Part shown: positions 36,907 to 45,958 of the stretch, one piece after another
Position numbering within the stretch: position 1 is the stretch's first letter
Layout of the letters: every line of letters begins with the position of its first letter
Origin: Aliiruegeria haliotis
GTDB lineage: Bacteria > Pseudomonadota > Alphaproteobacteria > Rhodobacterales > Rhodobacteraceae
NCBI RefSeq assembly: GCF_003003255.1
Contig: NZ_PVTD01000002.1
Location: 372,001-436,000, forward strand
DNA length: 64,000 bases
Direction: 5' to 3'
The notes under the pieces: model-generated
Seen by the model: the letters and a program-made list of their open reading frames with translations, nothing else
The model's database searches: none
What the model was told of the DNA's origin: nothing
Position numbers and translations under genes: made by a program

Positions 36907-37767
36907 CAACGACTCCTTTTCAATCCTCGACCGGCAGGAAAACCCACCGCCTGTTGCCTCACTGCTCCTCTTTTTGGGCATTCCGGAAATCGCGGCTCTG
37001 TATCCTTCGATATCGTTCACCGCGCACGCCCCCCTCACCATCCTAGCGGCTGTGAGAACGGACCGAGTTCGAATAAGGACAGCCTCGGTGGGGAAAAAGG
37101 GTTAATGCAGCCCGAACCTGCCCAATTCGAGCTAGGGTGGACGGGCTGCAAAGTGACCCAATGGTCGGTGGACGGGGTGGCGGGCGGCCGGCGACACCCT
37201 CAGGATTGCGGACGACACCCCTCATGGAACTGCCCCACAGACCGTTCCGCCGCAGGGCCACCGCGTCTACTCACCCAGAAATTATCAGTGTTTTTAGTAT
37301 TTTGACCGGATGGCCATTTGGCGGAACGCTGCCATCTTGGGCGGCGCAGGCGATCCCCCAGACCTCACCTGAAAGCCAACTCCTTTCGGATGGTAGTGCC
37401 GCCCTACCTGACCTTCCGGTGTACCCTCCCTCCCTCGTAGTGTTTACTCACGGACGGATTGGTGTTACAAAATCTTTACAAACGTTAACGCGGAACCGGA
37501 AACCCAAGAACAGCCGCCAACCTACTGGGCGCACAATTTCTTGTGTAAAGTCTGATAGTCAGGCGCTTTGGGTACTCCACAAGTTGACCAGTGATTTAGG
37601 TTAAAAACCGCGTAGGCAATTGTGGTGCATCTTGCGAGATCGAGGTTTCTTGGGAGGACCTTGATGGAATGCAGCCGGTTGCAAAGGGGGCTTTGGCAAG
37701 AAACCGAGCGGGCAGCTGTTGAAACCAGTTGCAGGGCTGTCGCCTTGTTTTTTGTGGGGGGAAAGTA
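36907..37767. other. Long divergent regulatory region
   Basis: These 861 bp separate the leftward aminosugar operon from the rightward LuxR-type gene. GC falls and AT-rich tracts appear around 37440-37620. No frame on either strand has a ribosome site plus family resemblance. The promoters for both units must lie here; no strong palindrome was picked out by eye. Confidence 0.5.
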
Positions 37768-38538
37768 ATGGAAAGCACTGTTTTTTCCGTTGCAATCGTG
37801 GATTCGTGTTCGGTCTCGTGCGCAGGCCTGAAGAGCATCCTGGATCCGCATCTATTCAAAATCGATCAAATCTGGCCAAGCCTGGAAGAGGCTGTTGGCT
37901 CGGGACCCCTGGAGGTGTCTCCGGCCGTCATTCTGATCAATGCATCCGCATCCATCCTGCCGTCGGACGAGACCCTGTCGGAGTTGCGCACCACGCATCC
38001 CGACGCCCGGCTCGTGCTGATTTCAGAGAAATGTGATCCCGCGCGGGTCCAGGAGGCCATGCATGCCAATATCGATGGCTTCCTGCTGGAATCCTTCCGG
38101 CCGCAGGCATTCTCGAAGGCCATTGAACTGATCGTACTGGGCGAACGGGTGTTTCCCGTTCTCGAGTTCGACGGTGCAACCAGTGACATCGAGCGGCAGG
38201 CCTCGCCCTTCGAGGATCTGTCAGCGCGGCAGATGCGCGTCGTCGAGCTTCTGGCAAAGGCTTATTCCAACAAGGAAATTGCGCGAGAACTGGATATCTG
38301 CGAATCCACGGTCAAGGTTCACGTAAAGGCGATCCTGCGCAAAACCGGATCCCGCAACAGAACCGACGCGGCGTTGCTGGCACGGAGCCTGGAGACCCAG
38401 ACCCATCCTCCAGCTACGCTTTCGGAATTTGCGCGGCCCGAACCAGCAAGCGTCAAGCGCGCAGCGGTCGTCGGTCATCAGCGGGGCGAGCACCTTGGTG
38501 ACGTCGTTGCCATGGATGCACGTGCCTTGCGCGGATAG
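37768..38538 (+). CDS. LuxR/NarL-type regulator with degenerate receiver domain
   Basis: The 256-residue protein has a receiver-like N-terminal half and a standard LuxR helix-turn-helix (LSARQMRVVELLAKAYSNKEIARELDICESTVKVHVKAIL). In the receiver the phospho-acceptor position reads VILINASAS, with Asn where Asp is expected, and the conserved Lys position reads LLESF. The acidic pocket is reduced to one Asp (VAIVDSC). It therefore probably works without phosphorylation. A tail of about 45 residues follows the DNA-binding domain. The GGGGGAAAG ribosome site supports ATG 37768. Its position between exopolysaccharide units suggests it controls them. Confidence 0.85.
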   Translation: MESTVFSVAIVDSCSVSCAGLKSILDPHLFKIDQIWPSLEEAVGSGPLEVSPAVILINASASILPSDETLSELRTTHPDARLVLISEKCDPARVQEAMHANIDGFLLESFRPQAFSKAIELIVLGERVFPVLEFDGATSDIERQASPFEDLSARQMRVVELLAKAYSNKEIARELDICESTVKVHVKAILRKTGSRNRTDAALLARSLETQTHPPATLSEFARPEPASVKRAAVVGHQRGEHLGDVVAMDARALRG

Positions 38539-38670
38539 GCGTCTGCCACAGCCTCGAGTCGGGGCGTCCAATCAGGCGTCATGCCGGTTGGTGGGCGGTA
38601 ATCGGCCCTACGCCTGCTTGACGTGATCGCTATCCCGGACTGATCCGGGAAGGGCACCGCAATAATGACA

Positions 38671-38701
38671 GGGGCTGGCCCGGCAATGCCGGGCCAGCCC
38701 C
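38671..38701. terminator. Strong 14-bp hairpin terminator
   Basis: GGGGCTGGCCCGGC pairs perfectly with its complement around an AAT loop, followed by TTGTT. It sits between the convergent regulator and RTX genes, just 18 bases from the RTX stop codon. Confidence 0.85.
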
Positions 38702-38719
38702 TTGTTCATTCGTTTCGGC

Positions 38720-40261
38720 TTACAGGTTGAAGTCGGATTCCGAAAGATCGATGTGGCCGCGCACGAGCAACTGGAACTCGATGTCCGAGTCGTCATCCAC
38801 GTTGCCGGAGATCACCGTCACATCGCTGCTGCCTTCCGCAAAGCGGACCGACAGCTCGCCCGGTGCACCGGTGAGTTCGCCGTACACGAGCTTGAAAGCC
38901 TGATTGCCGCTGACCTCCCGGTTTGCATCGATCCGGGAAAGATCGATCGTATCGCCATCGGTGAAGTCCATGATGGTATCGACACCGTAGGACTCGCGGG
39001 AATCGCTGAGACGTTTGTAGTAGAAAGTGTCGTTGCCTGCATTGCCCCAGATGAGGTCAGCCCCGTCGTTGCCTCGGATGACGTCATCCCCGGCACCGCC
39101 CTTGATGATGTCGGTCCCGTTCTTCCCGTCGATCTTGTTGTCCCGACCGTTGCCGATGATCGTTTCATCGTCACCGTCGCCCTTGAATGACCGTCCGTCG
39201 AAGGTCGGTTTGCCTTCGTCGGGCTCGGGCTTGGGATCCGGCTTCGTTTCCGGTTCCGGCTTTGTCTCGGGCTCGGGCTCGGGCTTCGGTTCCGGCTCAG
39301 GCTTTGGTTCCGGTTTGGGCTCTGTTTCAGGCTCCGTCGGCGTCTCCGGTTCAGGCTCCGTCGGCGTCTCCGGTTCGGGGTTTGATGGCTCCGTGCCATC
39401 CTCATGATCGGCGATCCACTCCGCACGCGCGGTTTCCCAGTAGTCGCGGGCCTCTTTGCCCTGCAAGACCTCCCAGCCGTCCGGCGGCATCGGATAGTCG
39501 TCCGGAAGCGGCGTGTTGGACAGGTTGAGGAACACGTTCCCCTTGGATTCGATCGTGTGATCCCAGGCGTCGAACATGCTGCGATAGCTGCGGTGGTCCA
39601 CATCTTCCAACGCGAACACGCAGTCGATGAAACGCAGGTTTGGCGTGACTTCGCCATCGGTCGCGGAATCGGTCTTGATGAATGAACCGTGGGTCATCTC
39701 GCCCTTGTAGAGCGACGTCTCGAGGCGCAGGAGAACGCCCTCCATCGTGACAGTTTCCTTGCTGCCATCGACAGGGCTGGACGAGGACGGATCGATGCTC
39801 AGACCGGCGTAAACACCGTCGAACAGGCTGTCCTTGATCGTCCCGCTTTGCAGCCGGTCGTTCTCCACCGCGTCGTCGCGTGCATCGGTAACCCAGACAT
39901 TCTCGATCAGGAAATCGTCGCTGTTCCAGGAAACCCGAATTGCATCCCAGGTCTCGGTGATGCGCCAGTCCCGGATAACGACACCCGGGCTATCCTCGGT
40001 CCGGATTGCCGCCGCGTTGCCTTGGTCATAGACCGTCCGCCACGCACTGTCCTGGTCGATGTTGCCAATAATCGTTCCACCTTCGAGTACAACGTTAGGC
40101 GCATCGTAGACCATGAACGGATAGGGGTTGCTCTTTCCGTCACTATCATCGTTGTCATGGCGGAAGGTTGCGCCTTCCGCATTGATGACAGTTCCGTCGT
40201 CCAGATCAGAGATCTTGTACGGGTCGTACCCGTAGTCACCTTTCAAAGTGATAGTGCTCAT
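38720..40261 (-). CDS. Secreted parallel beta-helix protein with RTX tail
   Basis: The 513-residue protein has no signal peptide. Residues 1-270 read as a right-handed parallel beta-helix of the pectate-lyase/epimerase kind ([56 protein letters not shown]). Residues about 290-350 are a Pro/Glu/Thr/Lys repeat linker. Then come RTX calcium-binding nonapeptides ([26 protein letters not shown]) and a C-terminal type I secretion region ending in hydrophobic Leu. It may be a lyase or epimerase acting on the exopolysaccharide, or a structural matrix protein. No type I transporter gene is in the window. Confidence 0.8.
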   Translation of the reverse strand: MSTITLKGDYGYDPYKISDLDDGTVINAEGATFRHDNDDSDGKSNPYPFMVYDAPNVVLEGGTIIGNIDQDSAWRTVYDQGNAAAIRTEDSPGVVIRDWRITETWDAIRVSWNSDDFLIENVWVTDARDDAVENDRLQSGTIKDSLFDGVYAGLSIDPSSSSPVDGSKETVTMEGVLLRLETSLYKGEMTHGSFIKTDSATDGEVTPNLRFIDCVFALEDVDHRSYRSMFDAWDHTIESKGNVFLNLSNTPLPDDYPMPPDGWEVLQGKEARDYWETARAEWIADHEDGTEPSNPEPETPTEPEPETPTEPETEPKPEPKPEPEPKPEPEPETKPEPETKPDPKPEPDEGKPTFDGRSFKGDGDDETIIGNGRDNKIDGKNGTDIIKGGAGDDVIRGNDGADLIWGNAGNDTFYYKRLSDSRESYGVDTIMDFTDGDTIDLSRIDANREVSGNQAFKLVYGELTGAPGELSVRFAEGSSDVTVISGNVDDDSDIEFQLLVRGHIDLSESDFNL

Positions 40262-41256
40262 TTCTCCGTACCCCCAAAGAAGTACGTCGAAATGCCAGAA
40301 CGCTCAAAGGCGAAATGGCATTCGGTATGCATTTCGCATACCTTCACTGTGTTTTCAGGCATTTACTGCTCCGATGGTTTGATACCACGATGGGTATCCG
40401 AGTGGGTAGTTCGCATTTCTCGAGGCAACCGTTTTCCCGGTCGCTCCTTTTGATGTAGCGATAGTTGCCCCGGCGGCCATTGAAAGGCAATCAGCGCCAT
40501 TTTGCTCGGCGGCTTTATGCCAAAAGTCCCAGAAATTAACGAAAAAAATCGCTCACGACAGATATTCACGTTTGCTTATGGATCACAATAAACCCTGCAT
40601 AATTCTGGCGAATTTTGCAGCCTTACCTATTTGGGAGTATGCACGAATTCTAAACATTGGCGCAACCGTGATGATGCCTGCTCGTCACACCGATCCGCGC
40701 GCTGCCACGCAGCCAAGCCGTCATCTCTGCTCGATTTCATGCCTCTTTGGTGCCAATCTGTACTCCAAGATGGCCCTTCGTCCCGGCCCTTAAAGGTGGG
40801 ACAAAGGTATTGCAAAGCGTCGCCTTGGCTTTTGGCCAGGCCTTGGGTGTTGGAGCACTTGCAGCTTCCCGGATGCGAACGGGAAAGAAGCAGGCGGTCC
40901 CAATGCGGCGCATGGGGGGTGGAGATTGTTGTGAATGTTGAAGAATCTTATTGTCAGACACCACTGAATTGCCGGGATTTTGGGGCGGCAGTCTCGATTG
41001 GTATTTCGCTTTCCCGACAGAGAAGTCGGCGCGGCCACCTGTGCCGTGTACTTTCGATTCCAATTTCGCCTAGTGGCCCCTTCGAGAATTCCGCTTCGGA
41101 AATCAATTCGCTACACGTGCGAAACCAACACACCCCACGATCCCGAACGGTTGCCACGAGGGGTTTTGGGAAACCGGTCACGGGGAGGATCCGTCAGCAT
41201 CTCGCGCCTCTTTCTCTGCGGCATGTCGCGCTTCATGAACCCGCGTGGTCTCCGGA
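40262..41256. other. 995-bp noncoding region with repeated ATTTCGC words
   Basis: Lower-GC DNA separates the divergent RTX and chain-length genes. Both strands lack a frame with family resemblance. The heptamer ATTTCGC or its complement occurs at 40310-40316, 40331-40337, 41003-41009 and 41063-41069; the last two lie exactly 60 bp apart in similar 18-base contexts. CGAAATGSCA is directly repeated at 40288-40297 and 40311-40320. GATACC and GGTATC form a small inverted repeat at 40381-40398. Confidence 0.55.
40310..40342. promoter_or_regulatory. Overlapping palindromes upstream of RTX beta-helix gene
   Basis: GGTATGC (40324-40330) and GCATACC (40336-40342) are perfect arms around ATTTC. Overlapping them, GCGAAATG (40310-40317) pairs with CATTTCGC (40330-40337). 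The cluster is about 50-80 bases upstream of the start codon, where an operator or alternative leader structure would sit. Confidence 0.45.
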
Positions 41257-43371
41257 ATGATCCACAGCGATTCCAATTCCCTGCATTTTAGCCAGATCGC
41301 CACGCTCCTGCGGCGGCGGTGGCTGCTGGTCACGGTATTCGTCCTGATGGGATTGGGGCTGACACTGGCCGCGGCCGTATTGCTGGAGCCGAAATACACG
41401 GCCAAGGCGCAGATCCTCTTTGAGGCGCAGATGCAGGACGGCGTCGCCGTCATCGACGAGGCGGCTGTCAATACGCTCGTCGAAATGTTGATTTCTCCCA
41501 ACCACATACGGCGTCTTGCTGTCAGTCTCGAAGAAGATCCGGGAGAAGTAATCGGCCAAGTCGACGCCGCCGAACCGGAGGTGCCCGACACCGAAGCGCC
41601 GGCTGCGGGCGAACTGGCCGTTCCGTCGTTCCTGCGTCCGGTTGCGGAGAACGAGACGGTCGAACGGCTCATTGCTGCGGTAAACGCTCCGCCCGAAGTG
41701 CCCGTCCTGACGTACGAGGCCCTGAAACGAGGGCTGAATGCCTACAAGGAACGCCAGTCGCGGCTGATCGCGGTCACGTTTTCGACCACAGATCCGGAAA
41801 CAGCCGCGATTGTGGCCAACCGGGCCGTCGACCTTCACCTGCAACTGGAGGCGGAGTTCCAGCGGGACCGGCGGGCGTCCTACATCAAGGCCGTCAGCGA
41901 GCGCATCCCGAAGGCGCGCAGAGATCTCGACCGTGCGGAAGCGGCTCTCAGAGTGCATCAGGTCAGGTATGGCCTGAGCGACGAATCCGTGACCGACGCG
42001 ACGGCGCAACAGATTTCCGAATTGAACCGACAGCTCTCGAAGGCGAGGTCGGATCTGGAGGGACTTGTCACGCAGCTTGATCGGCGCCAGGCCGCAAGCC
42101 GCAGCGCACCGGGCCGCGACACGGTGATAGACAACACCGCGCCCTCTGCCGGCGACGCGGCGCAGCGGCGCCTGTGCGGATCAGGCGGCGCCTGTCCACA
42201 ACAGGGCGTTGCGCAGGTTCTGGAGCGAATGACACTGGATCGGATCGCCACCGAGGCCCGCATCGATGACATCGAACGGCGCCTTGCCACCTTGCAGCGT
42301 GCCAGTGTCGACAAGAGCGATGCCTGGACCCGCCTGCGGGAACTCCAGCATGAGGCCGAGAGTGCCGGAAAAACCTATGACAGCCTGCTGCGTCGACATG
42401 CCGATCTGCTGGCGCGCAACGACCAGCAGACACCTGTGCGCCTTATTACGACGGCCTCGGTTCCAGTCGCGCCAAGCACGCCGAACCCGTTGCTGTTTGC
42501 AGTACCTGCGGTTGTCGTCTCCCTGATCATCGGCGGGATGATCGCAGCGCTCTTCGAAAGGCTCGACCAACGGTTCCGGGGCGAACGTGACGTCGAGGAG
42601 ACGCTAGGCGTCCCCTGCATCGGCCTTGTCCCGAAAATCAGCCGGCGGCGCTTCTGGTCACTGCTTCGCCTGCTGCGGGAGCAGCCATTTGCCCGCTACA
42701 CGGAAGCGATCCGGGGCGTCTACCTTGCGACTTCCCGCGTTTCGGCCAATGGCACGCGGCCGGTCACGCAATTGATCACATCCTGCGCGAAGGGCGAAGG
42801 CAAGACGACGATCGCGGTCAGCCTGGCCTTGTACGCGGCGCAGTTGCAACGCAGGGTCCTTCTGATCGATCTGGACTTCCGAAACCCCGGTGTCACCCGC
42901 CTTCTCGGGCCGGATCAGCTGGTTCCATCCCTTTCCGGGATCATCCCGCCATGGGGGAGTGGCGGCGACGATGGTATCCAAACGGCGCTGCGCTCCGGCG
43001 TAGATGTCATCTCGCTGCCGCGCGCAAAAGTCGATCCGCTCTCGGTTCTGGCAAGTGACGATTTCGCCGCCTTCCTGACGGAGATGAAGTCTACCTATGA
43101 CTATATCCTGCTGGATGGCGGGACCGTCGAGGACGCAACAGAGACGCAATTGCTGGCGTCCATGGTGGATCGCGTGGTTCTGACCGTGCGATGGGGCGTC
43201 ACGGACGCGCGCGCCGGGCTCGCGGCCATGAACCGGATCCGAGGAATGAGCCCGGAAGCCTCGCTGCCGGTTGGCGTGATCATCAACCAGGTCAGGATGC
43301 GGGTCCACGCACGCCGTCGCTACAGCGAACCGTCCCGGGCTTCCGCCACGCCACAGGTTCAGGGCAGTTGA
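41257..43371 (+). CDS. Wzc/ExoP-like chain-length and export protein
   Basis: The 704-residue inner-membrane protein has a Wzz-type N-terminus (SQIATLLRRRWLLVTVFVLMGLGLTL), a long periplasmic coiled-coil region, a second helix (PLLFAVPAVVVSLIIGGMIAALF) and a cytoplasmic BY-kinase-like domain. Walker A is SCAKGEGKTT (Lys516), Walker A' is VLLIDLDFRNP, and the usual second Asp-x-Pro-Pro segment is LLDGGTV. Only one Tyr is near the C-terminus (RRRYSEPS), so the autophosphorylation cluster is missing. It should set chain length and gate export with the Wza/ExoF-type protein. ATG 41257 is used; GTG 41245 is possible. Confidence 0.87.
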   Translation: MIHSDSNSLHFSQIATLLRRRWLLVTVFVLMGLGLTLAAAVLLEPKYTAKAQILFEAQMQDGVAVIDEAAVNTLVEMLISPNHIRRLAVSLEEDPGEVIGQVDAAEPEVPDTEAPAAGELAVPSFLRPVAENETVERLIAAVNAPPEVPVLTYEALKRGLNAYKERQSRLIAVTFSTTDPETAAIVANRAVDLHLQLEAEFQRDRRASYIKAVSERIPKARRDLDRAEAALRVHQVRYGLSDESVTDATAQQISELNRQLSKARSDLEGLVTQLDRRQAASRSAPGRDTVIDNTAPSAGDAAQRRLCGSGGACPQQGVAQVLERMTLDRIATEARIDDIERRLATLQRASVDKSDAWTRLRELQHEAESAGKTYDSLLRRHADLLARNDQQTPVRLITTASVPVAPSTPNPLLFAVPAVVVSLIIGGMIAALFERLDQRFRGERDVEETLGVPCIGLVPKISRRRFWSLLRLLREQPFARYTEAIRGVYLATSRVSANGTRPVTQLITSCAKGEGKTTIAVSLALYAAQLQRRVLLIDLDFRNPGVTRLLGPDQLVPSLSGIIPPWGSGGDDGIQTALRSGVDVISLPRAKVDPLSVLASDDFAAFLTEMKSTYDYILLDGGTVEDATETQLLASMVDRVVLTVRWGVTDARAGLAAMNRIRGMSPEASLPVGVIINQVRMRVHARRRYSEPSRASATPQVQGS

Positions 43372-43531
43372 TCGGGGGGCGCCCACAGCCGGCGCTGTCC
43401 TCCGGTGGGGTTACGCCTCTACTCATGAACAGGTTGTATCCCCCTCAATTGCCGAAACCTGCGCGAACAAGGGGTTAGAATTGATGCAGTGACTCGGGTG
43501 CCCGGGCTGTCCATTTGTACGACAGGGAGGT

Positions 43532-45679
43532 TTGAGGGGAGAATTGCGGTTTTACTGGAAACATAATGACGTCGGTGCGAGGACGTCTGCGCGTGAGTGG
43601 CTGGAGGACTGGGTTGCCGGCATCCGGTGGTGGAAAGTTCTCCAGACGCCTGGAAACTACTGGGAGGAACAGGGGGCAAATACCTCTGCTATTGCTCTCA
43701 GCGTTGCTTCGGGGCCCCTCACAAATATATTCGGCACGGAAGTCGCGGAGGACCTGATCGGGACCGGCCGCGACGAACGGATCTACGGATATGGTGGCAA
43801 CGACCGGCTCTACGGCAAGGGCGGCAATGACGAGTTACACGGCGGAGAGGGCAACGATGTCCTCAACGGCGGTGAAGACCGGGATACCATGTTCGGTGGT
43901 CCGGGCGACGACAGCTACTATGTGGACGATCCTGGCGATATGGTCAGCGAAACATCTACGCCCGGCGTCGATGACGGTGGCACCGACACCGTCAAGAGTG
44001 ACATCGGGTTTGCCCTCGGTGCCTATGTCGAGAAGCTCCAGCTGACCGGAGGCGCGGCGGTCGACGGCACCGGCAACGCGTTGAACAACAACATCAAGGG
44101 CAACGGCGCCGCCAACACGTTGACGGGTGGCGACGGTCGCGACACGATCTATGGTTACGGCGGCTCGGACATTCTCGTCGGTGGGCTCGACCGCGATTAC
44201 CTTTATGGCGGAGCCGACAGCGATACCTTTGTTCTCCGGCCGGAACCGGGAGCGTGGGACAAGGTCTACGACCTGGCCAACGAAGATTTCCTCGGGATCT
44301 ACGGAAGTGAGTTCGGCCTGTCCGAGGGCTCCGGCTTCATCGGCGGTGTGCTTGACCCGGACTATTTCGTTGCCGGTGCGGCTGCCACGGCGACCGGTCA
44401 CGGCCAGTTCGTGTATCGCGCCGACAAGGCGGAGTTGCTCTGGGATTCGGACGGCACCGGCGCGGCGAAAGCACTCCGGATTACGCTCGTTCAAGCCGGA
44501 GCGACCGTAGACTCCTCCCAGATCATTTCCATGGATCAAGGGGGGGGCGTTTCGGTCGCGGCCTTCAGTTCGGACCCGCAAGGCGAGGATCTCGGGTCCG
44601 CCTATTTCGTCCTGACACTGGACAAGCCACTTGACGAGGACGTCGAACTGACCTTCAGCACGGTGGATGGCTCCGCCTCTGCTGCGGACGGTGATTTCGT
44701 CGGCCTGTCCGCCGAAAGTCTTGTTCTGAACGCCGGGTTCACGACGGCCTATGTTCCGGTGACCTTGCTGAACGACGATGAAAGCGAGCCGGTGGAGAGC
44801 TTCTCGCTCCAGATCGACTCGGCCAATATCGTCGGCAGCGGGGCTCCGGTGGCCATCGCGACGGCCCAGGCGACCATGTTGATCAAAGATGACGCTCCGA
44901 AAGTGGTGGCCGAGCACGCCACCGCGCCTCTTGGCATGACAGATCCCTCCGGGATCGCCTACGACGTTCGGTCCAACCGACTGATCATCGCCGATTCAGA
45001 GGTCGAAGAAGAACCCTTCTTCCAGGACGAGAACATCTTTGCGCTGACGCTCGACGGAGACCTGAAGGCCTCCCGCGAGCTGAAGTTCACCACCGAGCCC
45101 ACGGGGCTGGCCATCAACACCGAGAAACGTCTTCTCTTCACGACCGATGACGACGAAAACATGGTGTTTGCCAGCAAGCCTCACAAGCCCAACAAGGTGA
45201 AATGGAAGTTCGATACGACCAAGCACGGAGGCATCGACCCCGAGGACATTGCCGTCGATAGAGACAGCGGCAACCTGTTCATCGTGAACGGGCTGGATCG
45301 AAAGGTCATCGAGGTCAACCAGCGTGGGAAGAAGCTCATCGACTCCTTCGTCCTTGATCCAGAAATCTCCGATCCCGAAGCACTTGCCTACGATCACCAG
45401 GACGAGGTGTTCTACGTGGGCGGCGGCTTCAGCGACAAGATCTGGATGCTTGATCGTGATGGCGACATCATTGACGTCATCACCGTTCTGGAAGGCGCCC
45501 GGTCGCAGGACCTCAACCGCCGGGTCAACGTCAAGGACATCGAGATCGCACCGGCAAGCGATGGCTCGGGCGAGAAACACCTCTACGTTGCAGATTACGG
45601 ATGGTCCCACGAGGCGGATGGCCGGTTGATCGAGATCGACCTGGGCGATGCCGGTTCCTACTGGAACGTCGTGGCCTAA
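43532..45679 (+). CDS. Large secreted RTX, Calx-beta and beta-propeller protein
   Basis: The reading frame gives 715 residues. Residues about 60-125 and 170-225 are RTX repeats (GYGGNDRLYGKGGNDELHGG). A Calx-beta-like domain follows at about 340-455 (VELTFSTVDGSASAADGDF, LLNDDESEPVESFSLQI). The last 250 residues are repeated strands of the SdiA-regulated/NHL propeller type (DPSGIAYDVRSNRLIIADS, DPEDIAVDRDSGNLFIVNG, DPEALAYDHQDEVFYVGGG). It is acidic, has no signal peptide and is probably exported by type I secretion. The start is uncertain: only TTG codons (43532, 43544) precede the repeats, near GGGAGG and GGGGAG. It follows the chain-length gene and may be a matrix protein. Confidence 0.75.
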   Translation: MRGELRFYWKHNDVGARTSAREWLEDWVAGIRWWKVLQTPGNYWEEQGANTSAIALSVASGPLTNIFGTEVAEDLIGTGRDERIYGYGGNDRLYGKGGNDELHGGEGNDVLNGGEDRDTMFGGPGDDSYYVDDPGDMVSETSTPGVDDGGTDTVKSDIGFALGAYVEKLQLTGGAAVDGTGNALNNNIKGNGAANTLTGGDGRDTIYGYGGSDILVGGLDRDYLYGGADSDTFVLRPEPGAWDKVYDLANEDFLGIYGSEFGLSEGSGFIGGVLDPDYFVAGAAATATGHGQFVYRADKAELLWDSDGTGAAKALRITLVQAGATVDSSQIISMDQGGGVSVAAFSSDPQGEDLGSAYFVLTLDKPLDEDVELTFSTVDGSASAADGDFVGLSAESLVLNAGFTTAYVPVTLLNDDESEPVESFSLQIDSANIVGSGAPVAIATAQATMLIKDDAPKVVAEHATAPLGMTDPSGIAYDVRSNRLIIADSEVEEEPFFQDENIFALTLDGDLKASRELKFTTEPTGLAINTEKRLLFTTDDDENMVFASKPHKPNKVKWKFDTTKHGGIDPEDIAVDRDSGNLFIVNGLDRKVIEVNQRGKKLIDSFVLDPEISDPEALAYDHQDEVFYVGGGFSDKIWMLDRDGDIIDVITVLEGARSQDLNRRVNVKDIEIAPASDGSGEKHLYVADYGWSHEADGRLIEIDLGDAGSYWNVVA

Positions 45680-45684
45680 GCGTA

Positions 45685-45718
45685 GCAGAGACCGCACAGC
45701 CCCCCCGTACGTCTCTGC
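45685..45718 (+). terminator. Hairpin immediately after RTX-propeller gene
   Basis: GCAGAGAC and GTCTCTGC form a perfect 8-bp stem with an 18-base C-rich loop, five bases after the stop codon. No T-tract follows, so it may be a processing or stability element more than a classical terminator. Confidence 0.4.
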
Positions 45719-45958
45719 GAAGGGCATCACCCATGCATCTAATCAATGTGTGGGTGGTGCTTTCGCGCGACGCACAGGCAATGTCGAAGGGACCTGTTTT
45801 GTCCGTCGAACACTGGGTCCCCCGCACGTTCGGCTCCGCGTTTTGGTTGACGAGGCCTTGCGCCTCAGCCGTGCAGGATCAGGCGAAGACGCCTTCCAAT
45901 CTGCTATCGCTCATGGTGACTGGCAGGCTGGTCCTTCGAAGGGAAAGCCGGCGCCGGG

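Noticed and set aside
40631-41260. A 209-codon plus-strand frame in the ATTTCGC-repeat gap
   Set aside because: Composition is random-like with many Cys, Ser and Arg; no start signal or similarity. The region is better read as regulatory.
38720-45679. Possible CRISPR or tandem-repeat array suggested by repetitive reading
   Set aside because: The repetition is protein-level RTX and Pro/Glu repeats with varied codons; there are no regular repeat-spacer units.
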